A stretch of 53,734 bases of DNA. Source: Streptococcaceae bacterium (lineage in GTDB: Bacteria; Bacillota; Bacilli; Lactobacillales; Streptococcaceae). The notes beneath the pieces were generated by a model. The model saw only the letters and a list, made by a program, of their open reading frames with translations, did not search any database and was not told where the DNA came from. The translations under genes were made by a program, and so were the position numbers. Shown one piece after another: positions 1 to 7,098 of this stretch (the stretch's first letter is position 1; each line of letters begins with the position of its first letter). The DNA is taken from contig JAITVN010000081.1 in assembly GCA_031285775.1 (NCBI GenBank), forward strand, positions 1 to 53,734, read 5' to 3'.

Positions 1-761
1 AGTGTCGTGCCTAAATCACTGTCATTGCCTCCGACATGCCGCAATATCTGCAGCAGATAGCCGTTTGATAGGCTTTGGAAAATGAAAATGAAGACAATGC
101 CGAGCAGGAAAAATAGGAAATGCTGATACTTCTTGATGAAGCCGAAGGCATCTGAGTTCTGAATCTCTTGAGCTTCCTCTGGCTTGTTTTCCAGCCTCGT
201 TTTCTTCGGCGGCACAGGCATCGCCAATATCGAAAGCAGGAGAAATATCAGGGTTATAACCGCAACATAAGGGATAATACTCGGCTTATAAATGTTCAGC
301 AAAGCACCCAGAGCAAAGGAGGAAAGTGCATAAGCTAGAGAACCCACGCCGCGACCGATGCCGAAATTGACAGGATGCCCGCTGTCGATATATTCAAACA
401 CAAGTGAATTAATCAGCGGCTGCAAACTCAGGAGTAATGCGCTGGCAATGCCATAAATCAGGCTCATCAGCAGCAGATTTGACGGCAGAAAGATGAAAGC
501 CAGCAGCAAAACAATAATGCTGCTGACAATTGCGATTAAAAGAAGACGCGGCGAGACTTTCTCAGATTTATCTGCCCAAGCCCCTAAAAGCGGTTGAATC
601 ACTGCTGCCATTGCACCTGATACTGCCAGCAAAATCCCTACCTGAGTACTGGTCAACCCTTTGCTCAGTAAAGTTACCATGGCAAAACCGCTGACGGCTC
701 CAGAAGCGGCAAAGCAAAAGGCTTGGATGACGGACGTTTTGAGAGTAAGATTTTTAAACAT
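1..761 (-). CDS. MFS transporter, N-terminal part (runs off the window)
   Basis: Major facilitator superfamily permease; the window holds only the N-terminal 253 or so codons, and the 3' end lies before position 1. The translation opens with MFKNLTLKTSVIQAF and has alternating hydrophobic helices. A basic/acidic cytoplasmic loop after helix 2 (GAWADKSEKVSPR) is typical of the MFS motif A region, and a charged central loop (KKTRLENKPEEAQE) separates the N and C bundles. The start at 761 has an AAAGGA Shine-Dalgarno about 10 nt upstream. The layout resembles the MFS_1-like/LacY-type subgroup. The substrate cannot be told. It lies just downstream of rsgA on the same strand and may be cotranscribed. 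Confidence 0.85.
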   Translation of the reverse strand, partial: MFKNLTLKTSVIQAFCFAASGAVSGFAMVTLLSKGLTSTQVGILLAVSGAMAAVIQPLLGAWADKSEKVSPRLLLIAIVSSIIVLLLAFIFLPSNLLLMSLIYGIASALLLSLQPLINSLVFEYIDSGHPVNFGIGRGVGSLAYALSSFALGALLNIYKPSIIPYVAVITLIFLLLSILAMPVPPKKTRLENKPEEAQEIQNSDAFGFIKKYQHFLFFLLGIVFIFIFQSLSNGYLLQILRHVGGNDSDLGTT

Positions 762-804
762 GTTTTTTAAAAGTTATCCTTTTGGTTTAGAGATTCCAAA
801 TTTC

Positions 805-1890
805 TCAGCGCTGGTATTTGTCCTTGATTCTGCTCCGCATATTCTTCCTGGCATTTTTCAAGCCGCCAACCGCCCTGTACATCTCATTGAGCTTAAATTT
901 TTCAAGCTGCTTAGAATTCAATCCTTCGTAGCCGACTTCTTTCAGCATTTTCTGGTAATTCTGGAAGTGAGCATTCGATAGTTCACCTGCGAGAATGGCG
1001 TCCTGAACGGCACAACCAGGCTCTCTCTGATGCCTGCAGTCTGAAAATCTGCAGTATTCAGCGAGTTGGGCAATATCTGCGAAAGTTTCAGAAAAGCTGG
1101 CGCTTTCAAGCCCGATTTCGCGCATTCCCGGAGTGTCAATCACAATGCCTCCGCTGGTCAGCAGGCGAAGTTCTCTATGTGTCGTGGTGTGTCTGCCTTT
1201 GTCGTCATTGCGCAAGCTATTCGTCTTAAAGGCTTCTTCTCCTAAGAGAAAATTAATCAGCGAAGATTTTCCAACGCCCGATGAGCCGATAAAGGCAATG
1301 GTTTGACCAGCTTCTATCTGATCCCGCAGCGTTAGAATTCCTTCTTCGCTGATACAGGAAGTCTGGAGAATGTCGACCCCAGCCGCGATTTGCTCCAGCC
1401 GAGACAGTTTGTCCTCAATGTCTGCAGCCAAATCACTCTTGGTCAGGACGATCACAGGTAGAGCGCCAGAATCCCAAACCAGTGCAAGATAACGCTCTGC
1501 TCGCCGAAGATTGAAATCTGCGTTCAAAGACATACAGATAAACACCTTGTCTACATTAGCAGCCACTACTTGCAGCTCCTGCGAAGTTCCTGCTGCTTTT
1601 CTGACCAAAACAGAGCTGCGTGTGAGCAGACGCTGAATACGGGCAGTTCCTTGATTTTCGGACATTTTGTCCAGTAATACAAAGTCGCCGACAGCTGGAT
1701 AATCTGTTAAATCTGAGACCTGATAACGAAGTCTTCCAGAAAGCTGAGCAAGCACTTCTCCAGTTTCAGTCGCGACATGATAGAAATTCTTTTCCTGTGT
1801 CAAAATTCTTCCAGGACAAAGTTCAGGAAATTGTTCTGTTTGTTTCACAAAAAAGGGCTTAAACCCCAAGTTTATTAAGTAATTGTTCAT
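805..1890 (-). CDS. rsgA: RsgA/YjeQ-type circularly permuted ribosome-associated GTPase
   Basis: 361-residue GTPase of the RsgA (YjeQ/EngC) family, which checks maturation of the 30S ribosomal subunit. The permuted order of GTPase motifs is visible: G4 TKSD at 150-153, then P-loop GSSGVGKSS at 202-210, then G3 DTPG at 252-255. An N-terminal OB-like domain precedes them. The switch region KGRHTTTHRE lies at 231-240, and a C-terminal zinc knuckle uses C280, C285, H287 and C293. At about 360 residues it matches the longer paralogue type rather than the usual 290-300-residue RsgA, so a second rsgA may exist elsewhere. The C-terminus is very basic, fitting rRNA contact. The repeat element at 1938-2106 lies just upstream. 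Confidence 0.9.
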   Translation of the reverse strand: MNNYLINLGFKPFFVKQTEQFPELCPGRILTQEKNFYHVATETGEVLAQLSGRLRYQVSDLTDYPAVGDFVLLDKMSENQGTARIQRLLTRSSVLVRKAAGTSQELQVVAANVDKVFICMSLNADFNLRRAERYLALVWDSGALPVIVLTKSDLAADIEDKLSRLEQIAAGVDILQTSCISEEGILTLRDQIEAGQTIAFIGSSGVGKSSLINFLLGEEAFKTNSLRNDDKGRHTTTHRELRLLTSGGIVIDTPGMREIGLESASFSETFADIAQLAEYCRFSDCRHQREPGCAVQDAILAGELSNAHFQNYQKMLKEVGYEGLNSKQLEKFKLNEMYRAVGGLKNARKNMRSRIKDKYQR

Positions 1891-1937
1891 TTTTCCCCCA
1901 AAATATATTTTCCTTTAGGAGGTTGCTATTCGTAAAT

Positions 1938-2106
1938 TTAACTGAGTTCAGCTCGCCAGAAGCTAGAAGATCAGATAAGCAGGGCGTTGCGGCTTTAGTC
2001 GCTTACGCTTCGCTTTCTCTGTGAGCAAATGGTGAACCTGCCCTTCAGGCAGAACCACAATTTTCTAAATCTTTACGCTCCTAGACGGGCGAGCTTCACA
2101 TCTTAA
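1938..2106 (-). repeat. Intergenic palindromic element, copy R1
   Basis: One end reads TTAACTGAGTTCAGCTCGCC and the other GGGCGAGCTTCACATCTTAA. AGCTCGCC is therefore present as an inverted repeat at both ends. Inside is a longer, variable hairpin-rich core, including CTGCCCTTCAGGCAG. The same ends recur at 6874, 8626, 8746, 13722 and 18717. It occupies most of the 292-bp gap between the phosphatase gene and rsgA. Confidence 0.8.
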
Positions 2107-2182
2107 TAAGCAGAGCCTCCCCGCTTATTACAATAGCTGTCATTAATTGATACATGAATCCCCTTTCTTTAATGTTTATTAT

Positions 2183-2926
2183 TTAATTCAGATACATTTT
2201 CTTCAAATCGGACAAATCCTCTGCGCTTAGCCCCAATCCATCTTTCAAGTAGCCAGTCATATCTCCGAAGTCCTTATCGACCTGTTCAAAGGCGCTGTTG
2301 AGATAGACTTCACGCGCTTCCATCATTGCTTTCATCACATGCAGCATGGCTTCATCGCCTCTTTGGGCGAGTCGGGCATAAAAGGCTTCATTTTTCTGTT
2401 GGCGAAATTTATTGGTCAGCAGATAATCCTTCATAATTGTCGCCTTCGGAACGTCAAGCGCAGAGAGAATGAGTGCCGCGCCAAAACCGGTCCGATCTTT
2501 GCCGACAGCACAGTGCCAAAGGGTTGCGCCTTCTTGATTGTTCAGCAGAATTTTGAAAAATTCAGCGTAGGCTTTCCTTGAAAAATCATCCGCCACGAAT
2601 CCTCTGTAAGCTGCAATAAGATAATCCTCTGACCGAGCAGATTCCAGATTTTTGAGGCTGGTTGCGTAATCATCCGACTCATCCATAATTGGATCTCTTA
2701 CCTCTTTAACATTTGCCATTTGAACATCGGGTTCAGCTTCCATCTCGGAAAGCGTCCTGAAATCAACCACAACTTTCAGCTTGTATTGATTAATTAAGAC
2801 ACTCTGATCCTCTTTGCTCAATTTTGCAAGATCGGCCGAACGCAGCAGTCGTTTTGTTTGGACAGTTTGTCCTTCAATGTTTTTGAGCCCGCCCAAGTCG
2901 CGGAGGTTGATCCTTTTTTCTAACAT
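2183..2926 (-). CDS. Tyrosine-protein phosphatase (IphP-like, Y_phosphatase2/3 family)
   Basis: 247-residue cytoplasmic protein with the P-loop phosphatase signature HCAVGKDRTG at about 138-147 (nucleophile C139, phosphate-binding R145). It also has the family-typical N-terminal NLRDLGG motif and an arginine-rich LLRSADL strand. Such enzymes dephosphorylate phosphotyrosine and often also phosphoserine or phosphoinositide substrates; the substrate here is unknown. The gene is monocistronic, with an extended -10 promoter at 2985-2993. An AAGGGA ribosome site precedes the ATG. There is no signal peptide, unlike secreted LipA/IphP-type members. Confidence 0.88.
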   Translation of the reverse strand: MLEKRINLRDLGGLKNIEGQTVQTKRLLRSADLAKLSKEDQSVLINQYKLKVVVDFRTLSEMEAEPDVQMANVKEVRDPIMDESDDYATSLKNLESARSEDYLIAAYRGFVADDFSRKAYAEFFKILLNNQEGATLWHCAVGKDRTGFGAALILSALDVPKATIMKDYLLTNKFRQQKNEAFYARLAQRGDEAMLHVMKAMMEAREVYLNSAFEQVDKDFGDMTGYLKDGLGLSAEDLSDLKKMYLN

Positions 2927-2984
2927 TTATATTGTTTCCCTTACCTTTCGCGTCGTTGCTTGCGCTAAATGCTTTTTCTCAATT

Positions 2985-2993
2985 ATTATACCA
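2985..2993 (-). promoter_or_regulatory. Extended -10 promoter of the tyrosine phosphatase gene
   Basis: On the minus strand the sequence is TGGTATAAT, a perfect extended -10 box about 60 nt upstream of the ATG. Confidence 0.6.
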
Positions 2994-3085
2994 GATTTAT
3001 CTAGAGAAGTTACTAATATGTTAGTCAAGTGACATTCATTAAAATACGACAAAATCTGTCAAGACACAAATCATGCTAACTTTTA

Positions 3086-3117
3086 TTAAGAAAAGAATCT
3101 CAAAAACTTGAGATTCT
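3086..3117 (-). terminator. Intrinsic terminator of the secreted DUF5648 gene
   Basis: A 10-bp perfect stem AGAATCTCAA / TTGAGATTCT with a 4-nt loop lies just past the stop codon at 3158. On the minus strand it is followed by TTTTCTT. Confidence 0.8.
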
Positions 3118-3157
3118 CTTATCTAAAATATTCGATTTGCATTATTCATCAATGTGA

Positions 3158-4027
3158 TCAGCTTGCTCTGTAAAAGTAATCATCTGGACTTCCAAAAGTC
3201 TGTCCAATCATTATCCTGTCCTTTGAAGGATCACTGTTGTCATCGTCTCCAGCTTTTACATTTTTCGGAACAATCATGATCCCGAAGCCGACTGTTCCTT
3301 CTGAATACAATAAAGTGGCATATCTTCCGTTGTTCGGCAGCATATTATCCCAAATGTCTTTAGTCGCTCCCTTAGTGATATCTTTGCCATTTACGTAGAA
3401 AGTTTTACCGATGACTTCGAGCTGGTCGCCCTTGGCATTTTTCCATAGGCCTTGGATGGAGTCTGAATTTTTATTAAACAATGATGTCGCATCAATATAA
3501 GTTCCAGTTCCTAATGCACTGGATGCCCAAGCCACTGCATTGTGCTGCCAGCCAATATCCAGGAGGTAGTTCTGTTCATTGATGTTGGTGGTATAATTAT
3601 GAGATCCCGATAGGGCATTAGGATTGTATGCCACATAAGTCTTCACGTCGCCGCCGGCGTAAAAAGCAGCTGCGCCGTCATTGTCCCATTTCCAGCCAAG
3701 TGAGACATTGTGTTCAGCTTCAAATTTACTGGTCGTGTAATAATGATCGCCTCCCAGCGCATTCGGATTGTAGATACGATAGATGGGAGTACCCGTAGTT
3801 GGAGAGTACCAAGCGATGCCCTCATTATTCCAGCCGGCTTTTTGTATGTTAATGAGTTCATAAACACTCTGTGTATAAAAATGCTCACCAGTGTTCGGGT
3901 TGTAAGCGCGATAAGTTGGAATTTCTGAATTATCACTTGCTGCGCTGACGGGGGTTGCCAGTAGAAAACTTGAAGACACGAGCGTTACACCTAGCATAAC
4001 AGTAGAAACCATTTTACTTCTTTTCAT
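3158..4027 (-). CDS. Secreted protein with three DUF5648-type repeats and an unknown C-terminal domain
   Basis: 289 residues. Residues 1-30 form a classical Sec signal peptide (basic MKRSK, hydrophobic core, cleavage near VSA-AS). Three repeats follow at about 39-75, 83-122 and 131-170, each of the form Y-x-Y-N-P-N-(G/A)...H-(F/Y)-Y-T...GW...(G/A)-(I/A)-A. This is the DUF5648 pattern seen in secreted lactic acid bacterial hydrolases and lipoproteins, probably a binding module. The roughly 115-residue C-terminal part (GLWKNAKGDQLEVIGKTF onward) looks like a small beta-rich domain that I do not recognise. No LPXTG or lipobox motif is seen, so the protein is probably released. A palindromic operator overlaps its promoter at 4164-4188. 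Confidence 0.75.
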   Translation of the reverse strand: MKRSKMVSTVMLGVTLVSSSFLLATPVSAASDNSEIPTYRAYNPNTGEHFYTQSVYELINIQKAGWNNEGIAWYSPTTGTPIYRIYNPNALGGDHYYTTSKFEAEHNVSLGWKWDNDGAAAFYAGGDVKTYVAYNPNALSGSHNYTTNINEQNYLLDIGWQHNAVAWASSALGTGTYIDATSLFNKNSDSIQGLWKNAKGDQLEVIGKTFYVNGKDITKGATKDIWDNMLPNNGRYATLLYSEGTVGFGIMIVPKNVKAGDDDNSDPSKDRIMIGQTFGSPDDYFYRAS

Positions 4028-4163
4028 TTTTTTCTCAATTCTGTTTGACTTTTTTCATAATGCTCTCCTTTTTAACCATAACAGGCCATTAAATCATCAT
4101 GCAAAAAAGTGATTACATCAATAACAATATAATTTTCCAATACTTCTATGAAAGCGCGCCTTT

Positions 4164-4188
4164 TGTTAAACCGGTTACATTTATTATA
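4164..4188 (-). promoter_or_regulatory. -10 box with adjoining palindromic operator (cre-like) for the secreted protein gene
   Basis: Minus-strand -10 TATAAT at 4183-4188. It is followed at once by the imperfect palindrome TGTAACCGGTTTAACA (4164-4179) at the expected transcription start. The CCGG centre and the TG...CA ends resemble catabolite-responsive or LacI-type operators, but the match to the 14-bp cre consensus is imperfect. The leader to the ATG is about 150 nt. Confidence 0.5.
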
Positions 4189-4244
4189 TAATTATTTTCT
4201 CATAAGTCAACAAAAATGACAAGCCCCTTCATTTTAATCTCCTT

Positions 4245-4271
4245 AAAAAACATCAGACCATAAATCTGACG
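4245..4271 (-). terminator. Terminator at the end of the ula operon
   Basis: Minus strand: CGTCAGA, a 7-nt loop, TCTGATG (one G-U pair), then TTTTTT. It is located 40 nt after the last ula gene. Confidence 0.75.
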
Positions 4272-4310
4272 CACTTTAAATCCGAGTTTTTTCTTTTCAC
4301 TTACCCTCTG

Positions 4311-5042
4311 TCATTCTCCTCTGAAAAATAGTCCGCTGAAGCCATTTTTCTCATGTTTGCGCAAATATTGCTTCTCCAGTAATTCATCTGAAATCACATC
4401 AACATCTGGATTCAGCATTTCCGTGAACAGAGCTGTTTTTGCCGCTTCTTCCAGAAGAATGGCATTTTCAATGGCCTGTGTTGTGTTTGTCCCCCAGATA
4501 AAAGGACCATGCTCCGCAGCCAGGCAGCATGGAACGGTCAAATAACCTTTTTCGCGATTTTCTACAGTTTTGACAATCATCTCACCTGTTGCTTTTTCAA
4601 CGCCTTTTTTGATTTGTTCATTGCTCAGCGGTTGGGTTACAGGAATGGCGCCGCCGAATGCGACCGCTTGCGTCATGCCATAGGGCGGAATATCTCGAAT
4701 TGCCTGCGCCCACATGACGGCATAGGATGAGTGTGTGTGGACAATGGCGCCTACTCTTGGGAAAGACTGATAAATTTTGACATGTGTTGCCAGATCGCTG
4801 GATGGAAGCAGCGAATCTTCCTCCAGCAAATTTCCTTCCAAATCTGTTAATACCATGTCTTCTGGTGCCATGACTGCGTAATCAATGCCGCTTGGTTTGA
4901 TAACGATCAGACCCGCTTCACGATTGATTTCGCTGGCATTTCCCCATGTGAGATAGACAAGATGTTCTTTTTTCAAGCGAAGATTTGCTACCCATACTCT
5001 CTGTTTCATATCGTCAATCGTCCCTTTGCTGAATTTATACAA
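4311..5042 (-). CDS. ulaF: L-ribulose-5-phosphate 4-epimerase (AraD/UlaF type), last gene of the ula operon
   Basis: 243 residues, class II aldolase/epimerase family. It converts L-ribulose 5-phosphate to D-xylulose 5-phosphate, the final step of L-ascorbate breakdown. Phosphate-binding LTWGNASEIN lies at 31-40 and the S-S-D motif at 81-83. Zinc-ligand histidines are in VHTHSS (H102, H104) and AAEHGP (H178), spaced as in AraD. The start chosen is TTG at 5042, because an AAAGGAGG sequence lies about 10 nt upstream; the next ATG (5009) has no ribosome site at proper distance. The start overlaps the 3' end of ulaE by 8 nt. The operon position makes UlaF the better name than AraD. Confidence 0.9.
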   Translation of the reverse strand: MYKFSKGTIDDMKQRVWVANLRLKKEHLVYLTWGNASEINREAGLIVIKPSGIDYAVMAPEDMVLTDLEGNLLEEDSLLPSSDLATHVKIYQSFPRVGAIVHTHSSYAVMWAQAIRDIPPYGMTQAVAFGGAIPVTQPLSNEQIKKGVEKATGEMIVKTVENREKGYLTVPCCLAAEHGPFIWGTNTTQAIENAILLEEAAKTALFTEMLNPDVDVISDELLEKQYLRKHEKNGFSGLFFRGE

Positions 5043-5892
5043 AATAACCTACCTCCTTTAATTTCGGCAATAAATACTGCTTGGCTTTCTCAAGCTCTTT
5101 TTCAGGCTGTCCGCTTTCCTCATTCCACATCTCAATTACAAATGAGCCATTGTAGCCTTGAGCTTTCAAAGTTTTAAAACAGCCTGTAAAGTCCACGCAT
5201 CCGGATCCAAAGGGGACTTTTTTAAATTTTCCAGGAAAGTCTTTGCTTACGGACAGTGTGTCTTTAAGATGGATATTAGAAATGAAGTCAATGCCTGACT
5301 CAAGTTCTGCAGCTACGTCATTTTCTGGCCAGGCTGACAAATTGCCCAGGTCTGGATAAACTTGTAAATAGGGCGATTTGATCTGTTCTTTTATTTTCAG
5401 AAATTTAGAAATAGAGTTCATGAATGGGTCGTCCATAATTTCAAGCGAAAGCATGACACCTTTTTCTTCAGACATGGACACGCATTTCTTTAAATTTTCC
5501 AGAAAATAGGCACGGCTGGAAACGGATTTTTTCTCATAATAAACATCATAGCCTGCGATTTGAATGGTTCTCACACCCAAGCAACATGCAAGATTGATGC
5601 ATTTTTCCATAATGATCAGCGCATTCAGCCTGGTTCTCCTGTCCTTAGAACCAAGCGGAAAGCGTCTGTGAGCCGAAAGACAAATTGTAGAAATAGGCAT
5701 TTTTGTCAAAACTTCTGTCTGGCGCAGCCGCTCAATCTCCTCTGTTGACCAGTCAAGCCGCTCTAGTCTTCCATCTGACTCATCAATGCTCATCTCGACA
5801 AAATCAAAGCCGAATTTTTTCGCCAATGCTAGGCGTTTCAGCCACGGCATCTCTTTCGGCAAAGCCTTTTCATATATCCCCAGAGTTGCCAT
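5035..5892 (-). CDS. ulaE: L-ribulose-5-phosphate 3-epimerase / L-xylulose-5-phosphate 3-epimerase (UlaE)
   Basis: 285-residue TIM-barrel isomerase of the AP-endonuclease-2 fold. It interconverts L-xylulose 5-phosphate and L-ribulose 5-phosphate. The N-terminus LGIYEKALPKEMPWLKRL and later SAHRRFPLGS, QIAGYDVYYE and YPDLGNLSAW are near-exact family signatures. Metal-ligand residues are recognisable in LEIMDD (Glu), YPDLGN (Asp), NIHLKD (His) and VIEMWNE (Glu). An ATG start at 5892 is preferred over a TTG 15 nt upstream, because GGGGGAG stands 6 nt before it. Only 2 nt separate it from the ulaD stop, so translation is coupled. Confidence 0.95.
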   Translation of the reverse strand: MATLGIYEKALPKEMPWLKRLALAKKFGFDFVEMSIDESDGRLERLDWSTEEIERLRQTEVLTKMPISTICLSAHRRFPLGSKDRRTRLNALIIMEKCINLACCLGVRTIQIAGYDVYYEKKSVSSRAYFLENLKKCVSMSEEKGVMLSLEIMDDPFMNSISKFLKIKEQIKSPYLQVYPDLGNLSAWPENDVAAELESGIDFISNIHLKDTLSVSKDFPGKFKKVPFGSGCVDFTGCFKTLKAQGYNGSFVIEMWNEESGQPEKELEKAKQYLLPKLKEVGYFV

Positions 5893-5894
5893 CG

Positions 5895-6536
5895 CTAACT
5901 CCCCCAAAGCCGATTAATTTCAACCTGAAACTCTAAAGCTGCTGAAACTGGGTTTTCTGAGTTGGTAATGGCACGTCCTGCAATAAAGGCATAGACATTC
6001 AAACGTTTGAAGAGTTTTAACCTTTTCGCGACAAGACCACCTGTGACTGAAACTTGAAAGCCCATATCAATCAATTGCTTTATCCTGTTCAAGTCTTTTT
6101 TACTCCAAGTTTCACCATTAAGCAGTGCATCACGACTCTGGTGATAGATCACTTGATGGACCCCAATGTCAAGCCACTGCTCTGCTTGTTTGATCGTCCA
6201 GTCACCATATAGCTCAACTTGAACTTCAGCGACTTCTGATGCCGCAGCTCTCATTGTCGGCAGTGTGGCTGAACAGATGCACGTCATCCAGTCTGCACCA
6301 GCTTCTGAAACATTTCGCGCGACGACTTGTCCCGCATCTGCACATTTTGTGTCTGCCACGATGATTTTATCTGGAAATAATGCCCGAAGGCACTCTATTG
6401 CCAGTTCTCCCTCCTGCAGCAAGAGGATTGTACCGCACTCAATGATATCTACAATTTCTCCGACTTTTGAAATATCTTTTAGAGCGTTCTTAAGGCTGGA
6501 CTGATCACAAGCCAGCTGTAATTTTGGTTTTTTCAA
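5895..6536 (-). CDS. ulaD: 3-keto-L-gulonate-6-phosphate decarboxylase (UlaD)
   Basis: 213-residue member of the orotidine-monophosphate decarboxylase suprafamily. It decarboxylates 3-keto-L-gulonate 6-phosphate to L-xylulose 5-phosphate. The metal and acid/base residues sit in IIECGT (Glu) and VADTKCADAG (D-x-K-x-x-D), with YHQSRD supplying the active-site His and Arg. VTGGL and FIAGRAI form the phosphate-binding loops near the C-terminus. The start appears to be TTG, with AAGGAG 10 nt upstream. It follows ulaB by 14 nt and precedes ulaE by 2 nt. Confidence 0.94.
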   Translation of the reverse strand: MKKPKLQLACDQSSLKNALKDISKVGEIVDIIECGTILLLQEGELAIECLRALFPDKIIVADTKCADAGQVVARNVSEAGADWMTCICSATLPTMRAAASEVAEVQVELYGDWTIKQAEQWLDIGVHQVIYHQSRDALLNGETWSKKDLNRIKQLIDMGFQVSVTGGLVAKRLKLFKRLNVYAFIAGRAITNSENPVSAALEFQVEINRLWGS

Positions 6537-6550
6537 TTTTATTTTTCTCC

Positions 6551-6859
6551 TTATTTTTGGGAAAAGCGTTCAACAAGATCTGTCTCATTCACAATTCGCT
6601 CTGTTATTTCTTTCACACTCAAGACATTTTTGACACCCACGACTGTAATGCCTTTTTTCTTCGCTTCCTTAAACATGTCTGAAAAATTTAGCGGTGTGAA
6701 GACAGCATCATATTGTCCTGCCGAAGATTTTCCTTCAGCAATCGAGCAATGGTTGCTTTTTGTGATGCTGATATTTAAATTTTCTAAGACCTGCTCAACG
6801 GTTTTTAACATCATGAGACTTGTGCCGGAACCATTGGCACAGGACACTAACACTTTCAT
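6551..6859 (-). CDS. ulaB: Ascorbate-specific PTS enzyme IIB (UlaB)
   Basis: 102 residues from the ATG at 6859, which has GGAGGAA directly upstream; a longer reading to 6889 would start inside the repeat element and is rejected. The N-terminal loop VSCANGSGTS carries the phosphorylated cysteine (C7) of the lactose/ascorbate-type IIB fold. VVGVKNVLSVKEI near the C-terminus is family-typical. The protein passes phosphate from UlaC to ascorbate as it enters through UlaA. It is separated from ulaA by 240 bp that hold repeat copy R2 and a 13-bp inverted repeat. Confidence 0.92.
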   Translation of the reverse strand: MKVLVSCANGSGTSLMMLKTVEQVLENLNISITKSNHCSIAEGKSSAGQYDAVFTPLNFSDMFKEAKKKGITVVGVKNVLSVKEITERIVNETDLVERFSQK

Positions 6860-6873
6860 TATTTCCTCCAAGT

Positions 6874-6993
6874 AAAATGTGAAGTTCACCCGTTTTGAAG
6901 CGTGCCATTCGGCTAGGCACTTTAGTGTCCTAGCGTGAGGCAGCTTCTAGAGTCATCTAATTTCTTAGTTTCAGGCGAGATGAACTCTGTTAA
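6874..6993 (+). repeat. Intergenic palindromic element, copy R2 (diverged)
   Basis: Ends AATGTGAAGTTCACCCGTT and GGCGAGATGAACTCTGTTAA match the element family with several substitutions. The core contains its own hairpin (GCTAGGCACTTTAGTGTCCTAGC). It lies inside the ula operon between ulaA and ulaB. Confidence 0.7.
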
Positions 6994-7010
6994 TTTAAGC
7001 CCTTGAAAGA

Positions 7011-7088
7011 GCATTCGCGTGAACGTTCAGACATTTTTTAGACACACTTTCTAAATTTATCCGAGTGAGCCAAGCTTCACGCGAATGC
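7011..7088. repeat. 13-bp perfect inverted repeat between ulaA and ulaB
   Basis: GCATTCGCGTGAA (7011-7023) is repeated inverted as TTCACGCGAATGC (7076-7088) with a 52-nt spacer. In RNA it would make a strong stem a few nucleotides downstream of the ulaA stop. There is no T-tract, so it is not a canonical terminator; an mRNA processing or stability role in the operon is possible. Confidence 0.7.
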
Positions 7089-7098
7089 CGATTTTCTG

